Assembly (NCBI GenBank): GCA_007258455.2
Contig: VDFB02358134.1
Coordinates: 211,780,026-211,844,025 of the forward strand
Source: Sequoia sempervirens
Lineage: Eukaryota; Streptophyta; Pinopsida; Cupressales; Cupressaceae
Reading direction: 5' to 3'
DNA length: 64,000 nucleotides
Shown: one piece after another, positions 1-10,649 of the stretch
How positions within the stretch are numbered: position 1 is the stretch's first letter
Layout: each line of letters opens with the position of its first letter
The notes under the pieces: model-generated
Told to the model about the DNA's origin: nothing
The model's input: only the letters and a program-made list of their open reading frames with translations
The model's database searches: none
Program-made: the position numbers and the translations under genes

Positions 1-1449
1 TTTGGTTCAGCTACCTCTGGTAAGGAAATTGTTGGTACAAGATGGGTGTATAAAACTAAATATAAATCTGATGGAAGCATTGATAAGCATAAGGCTAGAT
101 TGGTAGCCAAAGGATACACTCAACAGGAAGGTATTGATTACACTGAAACATTTGCACCTGTAGCACGCATGGATACTATCAAATTGGTTTTGGCTTTGGC
201 AGCTCAGCAGAGTTGGATAGTTTATCAAATGGATGTAAAGAGTGCTTTTTTGAATGGATATATTGATGAGGAAGTGTATGTTTCTCAACCTAGAGGTTTT
301 GAAATAACCTCTAAAGAGCATTATGTTTACAGATTAAAGAAGGCCTTGTACGGTCTTAAGCAAGCACCAAGAGCGTGGTATTCAAGGATAGACTCATACC
401 TACAGCAGAAAGGTTTTCTAAGAAGTCAGTCAGATCCAAATCTTTATATTAGGAGCTCAACTAAGGATATTTTTATCCTAGTTCTCTATGTTGATGATCT
501 TATCTACACTTAGAACAATTCAGATTTATTTGTAGAGTTTAAAGCAGCTATGGTTACTGAATTTGAGATGTCAGATTTGGGACAGATGCACTATTTTCTT
601 GGTATAGAAGTATGGGAAAACAAAGATGAAATATTCATGTCTCAAAAAAAATATGCTTCAAACATCCTACAGAAATTTCAAATGAATAGTTGCAAACCAG
701 TTGCAACACCTATTGAAGTTGGACTTAAATTGTCTAGCTTAGATGTGTCAGATCTAGTGGACCCTAATCTATATAGACAGTTGATTGGTAGTTTGATCTA
801 TTTAACTACTACTCGATTAGATATCACTTATGCAGTGAGCTTGGTATCTAGGTTCATGTTAGAACCTAAGAAAACACATTGGAATGCAACTAAGAGGATT
901 CTTAGATATGTCAAAGGGACATTGACTTATGGACTCAAATTTTAGCATTAAGAGGATAGCAAGTTGGTTGGTTATACAGATTCAGATTGGGCAGGTTCCA
1001 CAGATGACTGAAAGTCTACATCTGGTTATACTTTCAGTCTTGGTTCAGCAATTTTCTCTTGGAAGTCCAAGAAACAACCAACTGTCTCACTTTCTACAGC
1101 AGAGGCCGAGTATAAAGTCGTAACATCAGCAGCTTGCCAAACTGTGTGGTTGAGACGACTACTAGAGGATTTACACCACATACAAATTGGACCTACATTG
1201 TTGTATTGTGACAACAAGAGTGCTATAAAAATGACAAAGAACCTAGTATTTCATAGCAAGACCAAACATATTGAGATTCAACACCACTTCATCAGAGAGT
1301 TGGTTCAACAGGGATTGATCGAGATTATGTATTGTAGTATAGAGGATTAGATAGCGGATATCTTCACGAAGCCTCTCGCTCGTGAAAGGTTTGAGACACT
1401 TAGAGATCTACTGCAAGTTCTTCCCAATGGTCATTATGGGGGAGAATGA
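1..1449 (+). pseudogene. Copia pol fragment: reverse transcriptase and RNase H
   Basis: Frame 1 reads as a Copia RT (RVT_2) followed by RNase H. Visible RT motifs are [17 protein letters not shown] (from about 91), [11 protein letters not shown] (229-261), [11 protein letters not shown] and the catalytic LYVDD (about 484-498). RNase H begins near YTDSDWAGS (about 973) and continues through [15 protein letters not shown] and SKTKHIEI to IADIFTKPLARERFE. In-frame stops lie at 511, 943, 949, 1009 and 1348. At 943, 949 and 1348 the stop stands where the family usually has Gln, and at 1009 where it usually has Arg, each one C-to-T change away. The terminal stop is 1447-1449 and overlaps the first bases of the LTR. 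RT and RNase H copy the element RNA into DNA in virus-like particles; this copy cannot make a full product. The 5' part is outside the window. Confidence 0.9.
1435..1446 (+). promoter_or_regulatory. Polypurine tract of the first Copia element
   Basis: The run TATGGGGGAGAA directly precedes the LTR start TGACAACAG. A purine-rich tract here primes plus-strand DNA synthesis in LTR retrotransposons. Its contact with the LTR fixes the left LTR boundary. Confidence 0.8.
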
Positions 1450-1767
1450 CAACAGCCTTCCTTGACATCTATTAGTCTCCAACATGTGCAACAACCTTTC
1501 TTAACATCTATTGGTCTCCAGCATGTGCAACATCCTTTCTTGACATAATGCCCATTGGGCTCATTAAATATTGTAGTTGCATTTCTTGACTTTGTTGTTA
1601 CTCTCTTGTAAATCTAGATCTCTATATAATAGATACCCTACCTCTCTTCTTCATTAAGGAAATTTGGGGCTTTTGCATATTGTTTGTTTTGTGATCAGCA
1701 GATCACCATTATTTGCCTTCAAATATGAGAACTCGGAGCTATACGTTGGCAGAATACTTAACTGTCA
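1447..1767 (+). repeat. 3' LTR of the first Copia element (about 321 bp)
   Basis: The LTR starts TGACAACAGCC right after the polypurine tract. The proposed end ...ACTGTCA mirrors the start (TGACA/TGTCA). A TATA box (TATATAAT) is at 1623-1630. The upstream part holds 2.5 copies of a 39-bp repeat. About 320 bp is a common Copia LTR length. The right end is tentative without the 5' partner. Confidence 0.65.
1453..1548 (+). repeat. 39-bp tandem repeat inside the Copia LTR
   Basis: The phrase CTTGACATCTATTAGTCTCC recurs with variants at 1461 and 1500, and its first bases again at 1539, giving a 39-bp period and about 2.5 copies. It lies in U3, upstream of the TATA box, where Copia elements often keep repeated enhancer-like boxes. 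Confidence 0.75.
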
Positions 1768-2100
1768 AAGTGTTCAATTGCATTATTATCATAAAAATTT
1801 AAAGTATAATTTTTATTATAATGGTGAATTTGCATACTTGTGTTTTTTTATATAATTTTGCATCTATTTTGATGGAATAAATTAATGCAATTGCATATCA
1901 AAAAATGACAATCTCTAGTGTAAAGTTATGCTCATTTCAATTGAAACTCATTCCCATGCATTTACTTTATCTATATCCATACCACGTTGTAGATATCCCG
2001 ATACATCCAGATGCCACATTGATATTAGAACTTTCCTAAGATTTTAAGATTGATTTCATTAAATCAAATATGAACCACTCAAAGACTACCAAAAATCCAA
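1768..2100. other. AT-rich spacer, nothing recognised
   Basis: About 330 bp between two Copia elements. Short ORFs here show no family resemblance and no RNA gene was seen. Confidence 0.6.
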
Positions 2101-2105
2101 AATAA
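2101..2105. repeat. Target-site duplication AATAA (left)
   Basis: Five bases directly left of the 3' LTR, identical to 9323-9327 right of the 5' LTR. Five bp is the usual Copia duplication length. Confidence 0.9.
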
Positions 2106-3623
2106 TGTAAGGAAAATTAGATGCAGAAAACAATTCTCCTAACGTCAATACCTCAGGAAAGAATGCAGAAGTACCTTTAATTCTTTAATTACAGTCAAAT
2201 TGAGATGCACTATGAGACAGATTATAGAAACATAGTATTTAGACAAACACACATGAACACCAGATATACATGGGAAAACCCTTATGGGAGAAAAACCCAC
2301 CACACCAAGAGAAATCACTTTGTATTATAGTAATCAGAATTACATACAATTCCAGACTTATCTTTCTGGTGTCACTATACAGTAGCATTCATCACGAAAC
2401 TTCTTCGAACAAAAAACTTCCAAGTTACAGCCTTTACAGATTTTAAATCCTTCACTGATACAATTTGAATTCTTCACGCTTCAATGTTGATTGAACTACT
2501 ATCCAAACCCCAAGCGTCTGCAATTTCTGACTATATCCATGGTGTTCCCTGACTGTTGATATTTCTCACAGAACTGTCGCAACGAATAGACTCCCAACGG
2601 TTCCAATTTGACTCTTCTGATTTATCCACAAGATGTCACATCGGAGGTCATACTCAATCAAAAAAGTTCACAATGTACTGGCATCTCGGTGAGACACTAA
2701 CTGTGTCTCACCGATGCCACATTGACCTCATATTGATGTCGCCAAGAGTCTCTAAGGTTGCCAAGATGTTGTATCGAGCTCCAATAGATACACAGAGTCA
2801 CCAAGTAGTTGCCCTGATTTATCACTTTTTCCAAAAGGTCATAGCGAATCACTAAGGTTACACCGAAGACAAAAGTCATATCGAGCTTCAGGAGACAATC
2901 GACAAGACTCGCATCTATCGCCGAGAGTTCATACCGAACAACTTGAGTTACACCAAGAACATACACCTATCGGCCAGACAATTTGCTTTCGCAGAGACAT
3001 CATACCGAGATCCATATGTTTCACCGATGACCAACTGTCGCCAAGAGCTACCTTGATAGCCTTTGGCTATCGACAAAACATTCGCCATCTCTAAGAGGTT
3101 TTTCTGATAGCTTTAAGTTATACTGAAGGCTTCCAACACAACAAGCTATTGGCGAGACATTTAACTCTCGCTAAGACTTCTCACCGAGCCTGCCGAGTCA
3201 CTCCGATGAACTACCTTCGAGTCTGTATCAGTAAAACATTTGTATATTGCCCAGACTTCATAACGAAGCCTTAGTGTTACACCAATAACTCCCAAGTGTG
3301 TTCCTGTTGGTATGTCATTCTTTGTTCATTAAGACATCTTCCCGAACCATACGAGTTACCCTGAAGACATCAATACATACTTGATATACGATTGAATGGC
3401 CTTTCGGCTAGAGGTCTCCTGAGCGCTATAAGGTCACAATGAACACACCTTGTCACAGCGATAGCTACATAGTAAACCTTTTCAGAAAGACTTCTTCAGG
3501 GTCACAACGACCTGTTTAGAACTAGATAAAACAAATTGCTAGTAGGCCAAACAATCAAAATGTCACACTGACATTGCTCTAAAGGAGGTTTCAGCTGTAA
3601 TGTTTGAGGCACTTTTTCCAACA
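2106..3623 (-). repeat. 3' LTR of the full-length Copia element
   Basis: It matches 7805-9322 along its whole 1518 bp with scattered substitutions and no net length change. The centre (about 2640-3560) is built from short recurring words such as CACCGA, TCGCCAAGAG and CGAAGAC, unlike the AT-rich surroundings. Confidence 0.95.
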
Positions 3624-3632
3624 ATCTCCAAC
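3624..3632 (-). promoter_or_regulatory. Polypurine tract of the full-length Copia element
   Basis: On minus the sequence GTTGGAGAT directly precedes the LTR start TGTTGGA. It is short and only moderately purine-rich, but its position is right for plus-strand priming. Confidence 0.6.
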
Positions 3633-5157
3633 TTGACGAAGATCATTTAGACACCTCCAGAGCATAAATAATTCTTACTGAAAATCATGGGCACTAAGGC
3701 CCATTGAACTGGCACACCACCTAAACTTTTCTATGCTCACTAGCTTCGTCAATGCATCTGCAACATTCTCCAGAATATCAACCTTTTCCAAATTGACCTT
3801 TCCATCCTCAACCATATCTCGTACAAAGTGGTACTATACATCAATATGTTTCGTCCTGGCATGAAAAGTTGGATTCTTTTCCAGACAAATGGCACTCTGA
3901 CTGTCACATAAGATTGTTATTTCCCCTACATCAAAACCAATGTTAGAAAAAAAATGTTTCAACCATACAGCTTCTTTACAAGCATGAGTAGCTACCATGT
4001 ATTCAGCCTCTGTAGTGGACAAAGTGACTACAGCCTGCCGCTTGCTCATCCAACTCACTGCACCACCATTCAACATGAAAATGTATCCACTAGTGGATCT
4101 CCTACTATCAATATCCCCTACGCAATCAGAATCTACATAACCACGAATGCTAAGAGTCTTCTGTGATTCAACCGAATTCCCATGGTAACACAAAGCAAAA
4201 TCTGAAGTTCCCTTCAAATACCTAAACACCCTCTTCACAACATCCCAATGTATTCTTCCTGGATTAGCCATAAATCGACTAAGTACTCCCACTACTTGGG
4301 CAATGTCTGGTCTTGTACAGACCATTGCATACATAAGACTACCTACAACACAAGCATAAGGCACACTGTTCATGTCCTCCATCTTAGTAGGATATTTTGG
4401 ACAATCCTCAACTGATAGCTTCGTTCCCTGCATGACTGGAATAGCTAACTGCTTACAATCATTCATAAAAAATCTCTCAAGAATAGTCCTAATATACTTA
4501 CTCTGACTGAGCCAAAGCTTTCTATTCTTCCTATCCCTGGTTATCTCCATCCCTAGAATATACCTTGCTACACCAAGATCCTTCATTTCAAACTTAGCAG
4601 ACAATTGAGACTTAAGATCAAAAATCATTAGCTTGCTATTTCCTATGAACAACATATCGTCAACATAAAGAGCAATAACAAGCACTTGATCACTTTCAGC
4701 TTTATAGTATACACAGTGATCAGATTTTGATCTCACAAAGCCTAAAGATAATACATAGGTACCAAATTTCTAGTACCACATTCTAGGTGACTGCTTTAAC
4801 CCATACAAAGACTTCTTTAATTTGCATACCAGTTTTTCTTTACCTTTCTCAACAGAGTGCTCAAGCTGGGACATATAGATTTCTTCTTCAAGATCACCAT
4901 TTTTGAAATGTTGTCTTCACATCCATCTATTCAACCTCTATGTCATAAGTCGTTGCAAGTGACAATAGAAATCTAATGGAAATCAGCTTTGCTACAGGAG
5001 AAAAGATTTCCCCATAGTCAATTCCCTCTACTTGGGAATAACCTTTTGCAACCAATCGTGCTTTGTATTTTTCTACACTGCCATCCAAACCAATCTTTTT
5101 CTTAAATACCCATTTGCAACCCACAAGTTTTCTACCTTTAGGCAAGGGCACCAAACT
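3633..5157 (-). pseudogene. Copia RT and RNase H (inactivated)
   Basis: The region 4927-5154 holds the RT start ([36 protein letters not shown]). A frameshift follows, and 3834-4736 continues with the catalytic LYVDDMLFIGN, AKFEMKDLGVARYILGMEI, the RT-RNase H junction GTSDFALCYHG, and RNase H motifs YVDSDCVGD, STTEAEYM, ILCDSQSAI and ARTKHIDV. A TAG stop at 3834-3836 interrupts the RNase H end; homologous sequence continues to about 3640. RNase H has VDSDC where many copies have DSDW. Fragments in different frames show at least one indel between 4736 and 4927. Confidence 0.9.
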
Positions 5158-6259
5158 CTAGGTTTTAGTTTTATCCAATGATGCCATCTCTTCTTCCATG
5201 GCTTCTAACCAAGAGTCTAAATCAGACATTTTAAATGCCTCTTTCACAATCCTAGGCTCATCAGTACTAGAAATCAAAGCATAGGCACAAGTAGTATCAA
5301 TCAATGAGAACCCATACCTATCTAGTTGTTTCCTTTCTCGGATTGACCTCCTCACTAACTGAGGCTGAGGTTCTTCTTCTTCAGAACTTCCAAAACTTCT
5401 TGAGCTCTCCTCAGTTTCAGGTACATTTTGAATCTTCAATTCCTCTTTCTCTAGCGTAGGAGGAATTGTTGCTACATCCTTATTGTTTTATGTCTTTGCC
5501 TCTGACTGCAGATCCAAGGTGGAAGTTTTTAGCTCATGAAAGATTACACTTAGAACTGTTGTATACAACCTTCTCTATAACAGGATTCCAAATCTTGTAT
5601 CCTTTAATGTTAGCACTATAGCCAATAAAAATACACTTGACAACATTGTTCTCCAACTTAGATCTTTTTACATCTAGTACATGAGCATATGCTTCACAAC
5701 CAAAGACTCTAATATGTCTAAGAGAGGGCTTCTTACCAAACCATGCTTCCATAGGTGTCTTGTCAACAAGAGTAGAGTTTGGAGACTGATTAACCAAGTA
5801 ACATGTAGTAGCAGTAGCTTCAGCCCAGAACTTTTCCTCCAAACTAGCACTACTAAGCATACTTCATGCTCTCTCCATCACTGTCCTATTGAACCTTTCT
5901 GCAACTCCATTCTTCTCTGGAGTGTAAGGTGTAGTCTTATGTCTTTTGATTCCATGGTCTTTACAGTATCTTTCAAATTCATCAAAACAAAATTCACTGC
6001 CATTATCAGTCCTTAAGCATTTTATTGTTTTACCAATCTGATTTTCAACAAGATTTTTAAACTCCTTAAATCAACTGAACACTTCTGATTTACTTTTCAA
6101 AAAATATCTAAATTCTCTTCTTGAATAATCATCAATGAACAACACATAGTATCTTGATTTAGACAAAGAAGGAACATCTACTGGACCAAACACATCTGAA
6201 TGAATATAGTCTAACAAATCAGAAGATTTATGAGGACTGTCATAAAATGAAACATGGTG
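5158..6259 (-). pseudogene. Copia integrase and integrase-RT linker (inactivated)
   Basis: On minus this follows the HHCC-bearing ORF. The core domain is readable in pieces; the best is 5534-5860, with FWAEATATTCYLVNQSP and TPMEAWFGKKPS, typical of the end of a Copia integrase core (rve). The segment 5158-5439 is a polar, Glu-rich linker ending SWLEAMEEEMASL, which leads into RT. Relative to 5860, the 5158-5439 segment is in another frame, so an indel lies between 5439 and 5534. Integrase inserts the cDNA into the chromosome; this one is non-functional. Confidence 0.85.
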
Positions 6260-7258
6260 CTACTTTCCATATAAACAGTGTTCACAGAATTCAAATTCCA
6301 GACTACAATCTTCAAGCCCCTCTACCAGGTTTTTTTTTTTCAAGGTTTTTAAACCCTTTTCTCCTATGTGACCTAACCTATGGTGCCAAAGCATAGTCTT
6401 TTCTGCAGGAAGTTTTACTTCCATAGAGTTTACATAATTAGGGACAATTCCCTCTTTATCTCTAAGAGTAGCTTTCAGTGACTTCGAAGAGACACTTTTA
6501 CATTGAACAACTTGTGCATCCAGCTTGTACAGGGTACCAATTCGAGCACCTCTAGCCAGTACCATTGAACCTCTAGTCATCTTACAACCACTTCCCGAGA
6601 ACAAGACTTGTACTCCAATATCATTTAGCTTACTAACAAAAAGTAAATTCTGAGCCAAACCTGGTATGTGCATAACATCATTGATCCCCTTTATCTTGTC
6701 ATCAGGGAATTGGATTCTGAATCTTCCACGACCCACAATTTCCAAGGTTGAATCACTCGCCAAGTACACCTTTCCACCACCATATTCTTCATACTTTATA
6801 AACCATTCTCTATGAGATGTCATGTGGAACGATGATTCAGAATCGATCAACCAGACATCATCTAATGCCTGAGTAGCCAAGGCTGCAATGAAGGCATCAC
6901 CATCACTATGAGAAGAACCATTATCAGAAGAGCTCTTCTTCTTCTTTTTCTCCTCTTTACAATCCTTACGGACATGACCAGGTTGCCCACAGTTCCAGCA
7001 CTTCACCTTGGACTTTTTTCCAGGGGACTTTGACCTCCCCTCTGATTTTGATTTGGACTTCTTTTCCTTCTTCTTGCCTTTCTCCTTTGACCTTCCTCTG
7101 ATAGCAAGAGCCTCCTTCGCCATCTTAGAAGACTTTCTTATCATTTCTTCTGACAGCAAAGAACCAACAATATCCTCCATCTTGAAACTAGATGTTGTAC
7201 TCCCAATAGCCATCACCAGATGATCCCAAGAGTCTGGCAAAGAACATAACAGAAGCAT
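6260..7258 (-). pseudogene. Copia gag C-terminus, protease and gag-preintegrase
   Basis: A 332-codon open stretch. Residues 1-50 end the gag domain (SLPDSWDHLV). Residues 55-86 are very Lys/Ser-rich. A CCHC zinc knuckle CWNCGQPGHVRKDC lies at about 87-100. The aspartic protease site at 139-141 reads DSE where active enzymes have DSG, so the catalytic loop is damaged. The gag-preintegrase motif LWHHRLGHIGEKGL and CEHC near the C-terminus give the His-His-Cys-Cys zinc site of integrase. The frame is shared with 7259-7690 and 5534-5860, so this is one part of the original polyprotein, closed by a TAG at 6260. Confidence 0.9.
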
Positions 7259-7690
7259 ACAATGATCTTCTTCTTCAATCTTTACACCAACAGATGTTAA
7301 TTATGCGAGTAGCATGTTAAATTCATTCAAATGATCAGCTACAGACCCTCCTTCCTGCATTCTCAAAGAGTAAAGCTTCTTTCTTAGGAACAACTTATTC
7401 ACCAAAGATTTCCCCTAATAAATGGATGCTAGTATTTTCCACAAGAGAGAGGCAGTCTTCTCTTCATGCACATTGAGAAGAACTGAGTCTACCAAACAGA
7501 GCCTTATCAGCCCCTTCACTTTTCTATCTGCAAGGTCCCATTCTTCTTGCTTCATGCCTGTAGGTTTAGTTCCAGACACAACAAGCCAAAGGTCTCAATC
7601 TACTAAGAGATCCTCCATCTTGAGCTTCCATAATTCAAAGTTACTGCCATTGAATTTCTCTATTTCAATCTTCCCAGATGAACTAGACAT
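7259..7690 (-). pseudogene. Copia gag N-terminus
   Basis: Starts at the ATG at 7690, about 115 bp inside the 5' LTR, with a short Ser-rich opening. The reading includes KIEIEKFNGSNFELWKLKM, the usual start of a Copia gag (DUF4219/UBN2 type), and is in the same frame as the following ORF. In-frame stops interrupt it near 7597 and near 7415. Gag forms the particle shell. Confidence 0.85.
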
Positions 7691-7790
7691 CTTAATCTAT
7701 AAATAGAAATAACAATCTCTACAAAACTCCCACTAAACAGTATTGACTCAAAAAACCCAATGTACCCCCAAGGATAACACAACTGGCCAG

Positions 7791-7802
7791 GCTCTGATAC
7801 CA
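7791..7802 (-). promoter_or_regulatory. Primer-binding site, initiator Met tRNA
   Basis: On minus the bases TGGTATCAGAGC lie two bases inside the 5' LTR end. This is the standard Copia primer site complementary to the 3' end of initiator methionine tRNA. Confidence 0.95.
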
Positions 7803-7804
7803 CT

Positions 7805-9322
7805 TGTAAGGAAAATTAGATGCGGAAAAAAATTCTCCTAACGTTAATACCTCAGGAAATAATGCAGAAGTACTTTTAATTCTTTAATTATAGTCAAATT
7901 GAGATGCACTATGAGACTGATTATAGAAACAGAGTATTTAGACAAACACACATGAACACCAGATATACGTGGGAAAACCCTTACGGGATAAAAACCCACC
8001 ACACCAAGAGAAAGCACTTTGTACTATAGTAATCAAAATTACATACAATTCTAGACTTATCTTTCTGGTGTCACTATACAGCAGCATTCATCACGAAACT
8101 TCTTTGAACAGAAAACTTCCAAGTTACAGCCTTTACAGATTTTAAATCCTTCACTGATATAGTTTGAATTCTTCACGCTTCACTGTTGATTGAACTACTA
8201 TCCAACCCCCAAGCATTTGCAACTTCTGACTATATCCATGGTATTCCCTGACTGTTGATATTTCTCACAGAACTATCGCAATGAACAGACTCCCAACGGT
8301 TCCAATTTGGCTCTTCTAATTCATCCACGAGATGTCACATCAGAGGTCATACTCGGTCAACAAAGTTCACAATGTACTGGAATCTTGGTGAGACATTAAT
8401 TGTGTCTCACCGATGCCACATTGACCTCATATTGATGTCACCAAGAGTCTCTAAGGTCACCAAGATGTTATATCGAGCTCCAACAGATACACTGAGTCAC
8501 TAAGCAGTCGCCCTGACTTATCGCTTTCGCCAGAAGGTCATAGCGAATCACTAAGGTTACACCAAAGACAAAAGTCATATCGAGCTTCAGGAGACAATTG
8601 GAAAGACTTACATCTATCGCCGAGAGTTCATACCGAACAACTTGAGTTACACCAAGAACATACACCTGTCGGCTAGACAATTTGCTTTCATAGAGACATC
8701 ATACTGAGATCCATATGTTTCATCGATGACCAACTGTCGCCAAGAGCTACCCCGATAGCTATCGACTATCGGCAAAACATTCACCATCGCTAAGAGGTTT
8801 CTCTGATAGCTTTAAGTTATACCGAAGGCTTCCAACACAACAAGCTGTTGGTGAGACATTTAACTCTCGCTAAGACTTCTCACCGAGCCTGCCGAGTCAC
8901 TCTGATGAACTACCTTTGAGTCTCTATCGATAAAACATTTTTATATTGCCCAGACTTCATAACGAAGCCTTAGTGTTACACTGATAACTCCCAAGTGTGT
9001 TCCTGTTGGTATGACATTCTATGTTCATTAAGACATCTTCCCGAACCATAAGAGTTACCCCAAAGACATCAATACATACTCGATATACGATTGAATGGCC
9101 TTTTGGCCAGAGGTCTCTCGAGCGCTATAAGGTCACAATGAACACACCTTGTCACAACGATAGCTACATAGTAAACCTTTCAGCAAGACTTCTTTAGGGT
9201 CACAGCGACCTGTTCAGAACTAGATAAAAGAAATTGCTAGTCGGCCAGACAATCAGAATGTCACACCGACATTACTCTAAAGGAGGTTTCAGTCTATAAT
9301 GTTTGAGTCACTTTTTCCAACA
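7805..9322 (-). repeat. 5' LTR of the full-length Copia element
   Basis: Partner of 2106-3623 with the same 1518-bp length and the same TGTTGG...TTACA ends on minus. It drives transcription of the element leftwards. Confidence 0.95.
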
Positions 9323-9327
9323 AATAA
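9323..9327. repeat. Target-site duplication AATAA (right)
   Basis: Perfect copy of 2101-2105. Confidence 0.9.
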
Positions 9328-10639
9328 GACCACTACCACCAATGGACTCCACTCATCCATAGTAAGATTCTCCACTCTCCTCTAGTTCCTAGAAATAAAG
9401 TAGTGATTGGAATAAAGTTAGCTCAATTTTGAAACTATTGCCATCATAGTCCACATCCCTTATTAGTACCACTAAACTGATATTTTTAAGTTACAAGGGG
9501 TGCATCTATAGATAAAAAAATCTAATTTCAAATCATCTTTGACCTTCTTTTATTGAACCTAGTTAATGCATGCATTACGCCCATGGCAATAGACGCCTTC
9601 AATCAAACCAATTTAGATTTGATACATAGGGATTTGAATACAAATAGATGTGGTTTATAATTTTTTGCATTTAGTTTGCATCGAAGTCTCACTAGCAATG
9701 CACAAATTCAATTGGAATCCTAGTTACACATATACTTGCTTGTTTCTCCTCAAGTTATGTTTTAAGATATATTCTTATTTCTCATGTTTTAAAGTACATT
9801 TTATTTTGCAATTTATTTGTGTGTTCATGTGTGAAATTCTATAAGATTTTATTTTTTAATTGAGATTTGTCTATATTTTTTTAAAAAAAAATTATTTTAA
9901 AATAAACTTATTAAAGTAAAAAATTATAAATTTACAAAAAAAATAATTAATAAAAATATATTAAATTAAGAAAAATATATATAATAGTAAAATAAATACA
10001 CATACATGTATATACATATGCATATGCATGTATGTGTGTATACATACACACATACATATAATTTATCAAATAATATAATTAAGAAATTGATAACATTAAA
10101 AAACTATTAAATAAATAAAATTATAAAATTATTTGAACTAATAAACTTATGAATTAATTAAAATAATAATTTTATAATATTAGAAAATAAAAATTATAAA
10201 ACTATACAAATAAGAAAATTATAAAAGTAACCATTAAAAAATAAAAAATAAGAAAAATTATAAAATTATTAACAATTCAAATTATGAAAATTAATTTAAA
10301 TATATATAAAATTATATAAATAATTAATTAGTGTGATATCTAAAATATATCTATATAAAAGATGTTGGGTCTCAAGATGTCTATAGATTAATATATGTGT
10401 GTGTTTTTTAAATTGATCTAGTTAAAAGATTTATTTTTGAATTTTTGAATTATTTTATTTTATTCTAAAAATATTCTATTTATTTAAAAAATAACTCTAT
10501 TTTATTTTCGACACATAATTTTTTAGTTTTTATTTAAGAATTATCATATTTTATCTACATTATTTATTTACTTTTTCTGAAAAATTTATTTTACTTTTAT
10601 TATTTACAATAATAGAATATATTTTATAAAATATGGTGT
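9328..10639. other. AT-rich spacer with simple repeats
   Basis: Strongly AT-rich, especially 9850-10620, with runs of A and T and a purine/pyrimidine-alternating stretch of CATA/TATG units at 9990-10061. No coding signal seen. Confidence 0.7.
10029..10056. repeat. Perfect 12-bp inverted repeat (hairpin)
   Basis: TGTATGTGTGTA at 10029-10040 and its complement TACACACATACA at 10045-10056 are separated by TACA. It is in a microsatellite-like stretch and probably arose from it. Confidence 0.8.
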
Positions 10640-10649
10640 AAGTGGAGCA

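Larger units (their letters stand above)
1..1767 (+). mobile_element. Ty1/Copia retrotransposon, 3' part (pol end plus 3' LTR), degenerate
   Basis: The window opens inside the pol gene of a Copia element and runs through RT, RNase H, a polypurine tract and the 3' LTR. The order matches Copia, where RT and RNase H follow integrase and lie next to the 3' LTR. The 5' half (5' LTR, gag, protease, integrase) lies outside the window. At least five in-frame stops show the copy is dead. The right end is set at 1767 because the LTR would then begin TGACA and end TGTCA, a short terminal inverted repeat; no second LTR is available to confirm it. Confidence 0.85.
2106..9322 (-). mobile_element. Full-length Ty1/Copia retrotransposon (Tork/TNT1-like), inactive
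   Basis: Two direct LTRs of 1518 bp each (2106-3623 and 7805-9322) flank gag-pol on the minus strand, and a perfect 5-bp target duplication AATAA sits at 2101-2105 and 9323-9327. Read on minus, the LTR starts TGTTGGA and ends TTACA. A primer site complementary to initiator Met tRNA adjoins the 5' LTR and a short purine tract adjoins the 3' LTR. The internal order is gag, zinc knuckle, protease, integrase, RT, RNase H, as in Copia. Stops and at least two frameshifts kill the polyprotein. The Tork/TNT1 placement comes from the gag-preintegrase style (LWHHRLGHIGEKGL) and is tentative. Confidence 0.95.

Noticed and set aside
7008..7223. Phe/Asp/Ser-rich plus ORF
   Set aside because: Antisense of the Lys/Ser-rich gag segment of the Copia element.
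9990..10061. Possible replication origin or Z-DNA regulatory site at the CATA/TATG stretch
   Set aside because: Simple-repeat slippage explains the alternation and hairpin; nothing around it supports a function.
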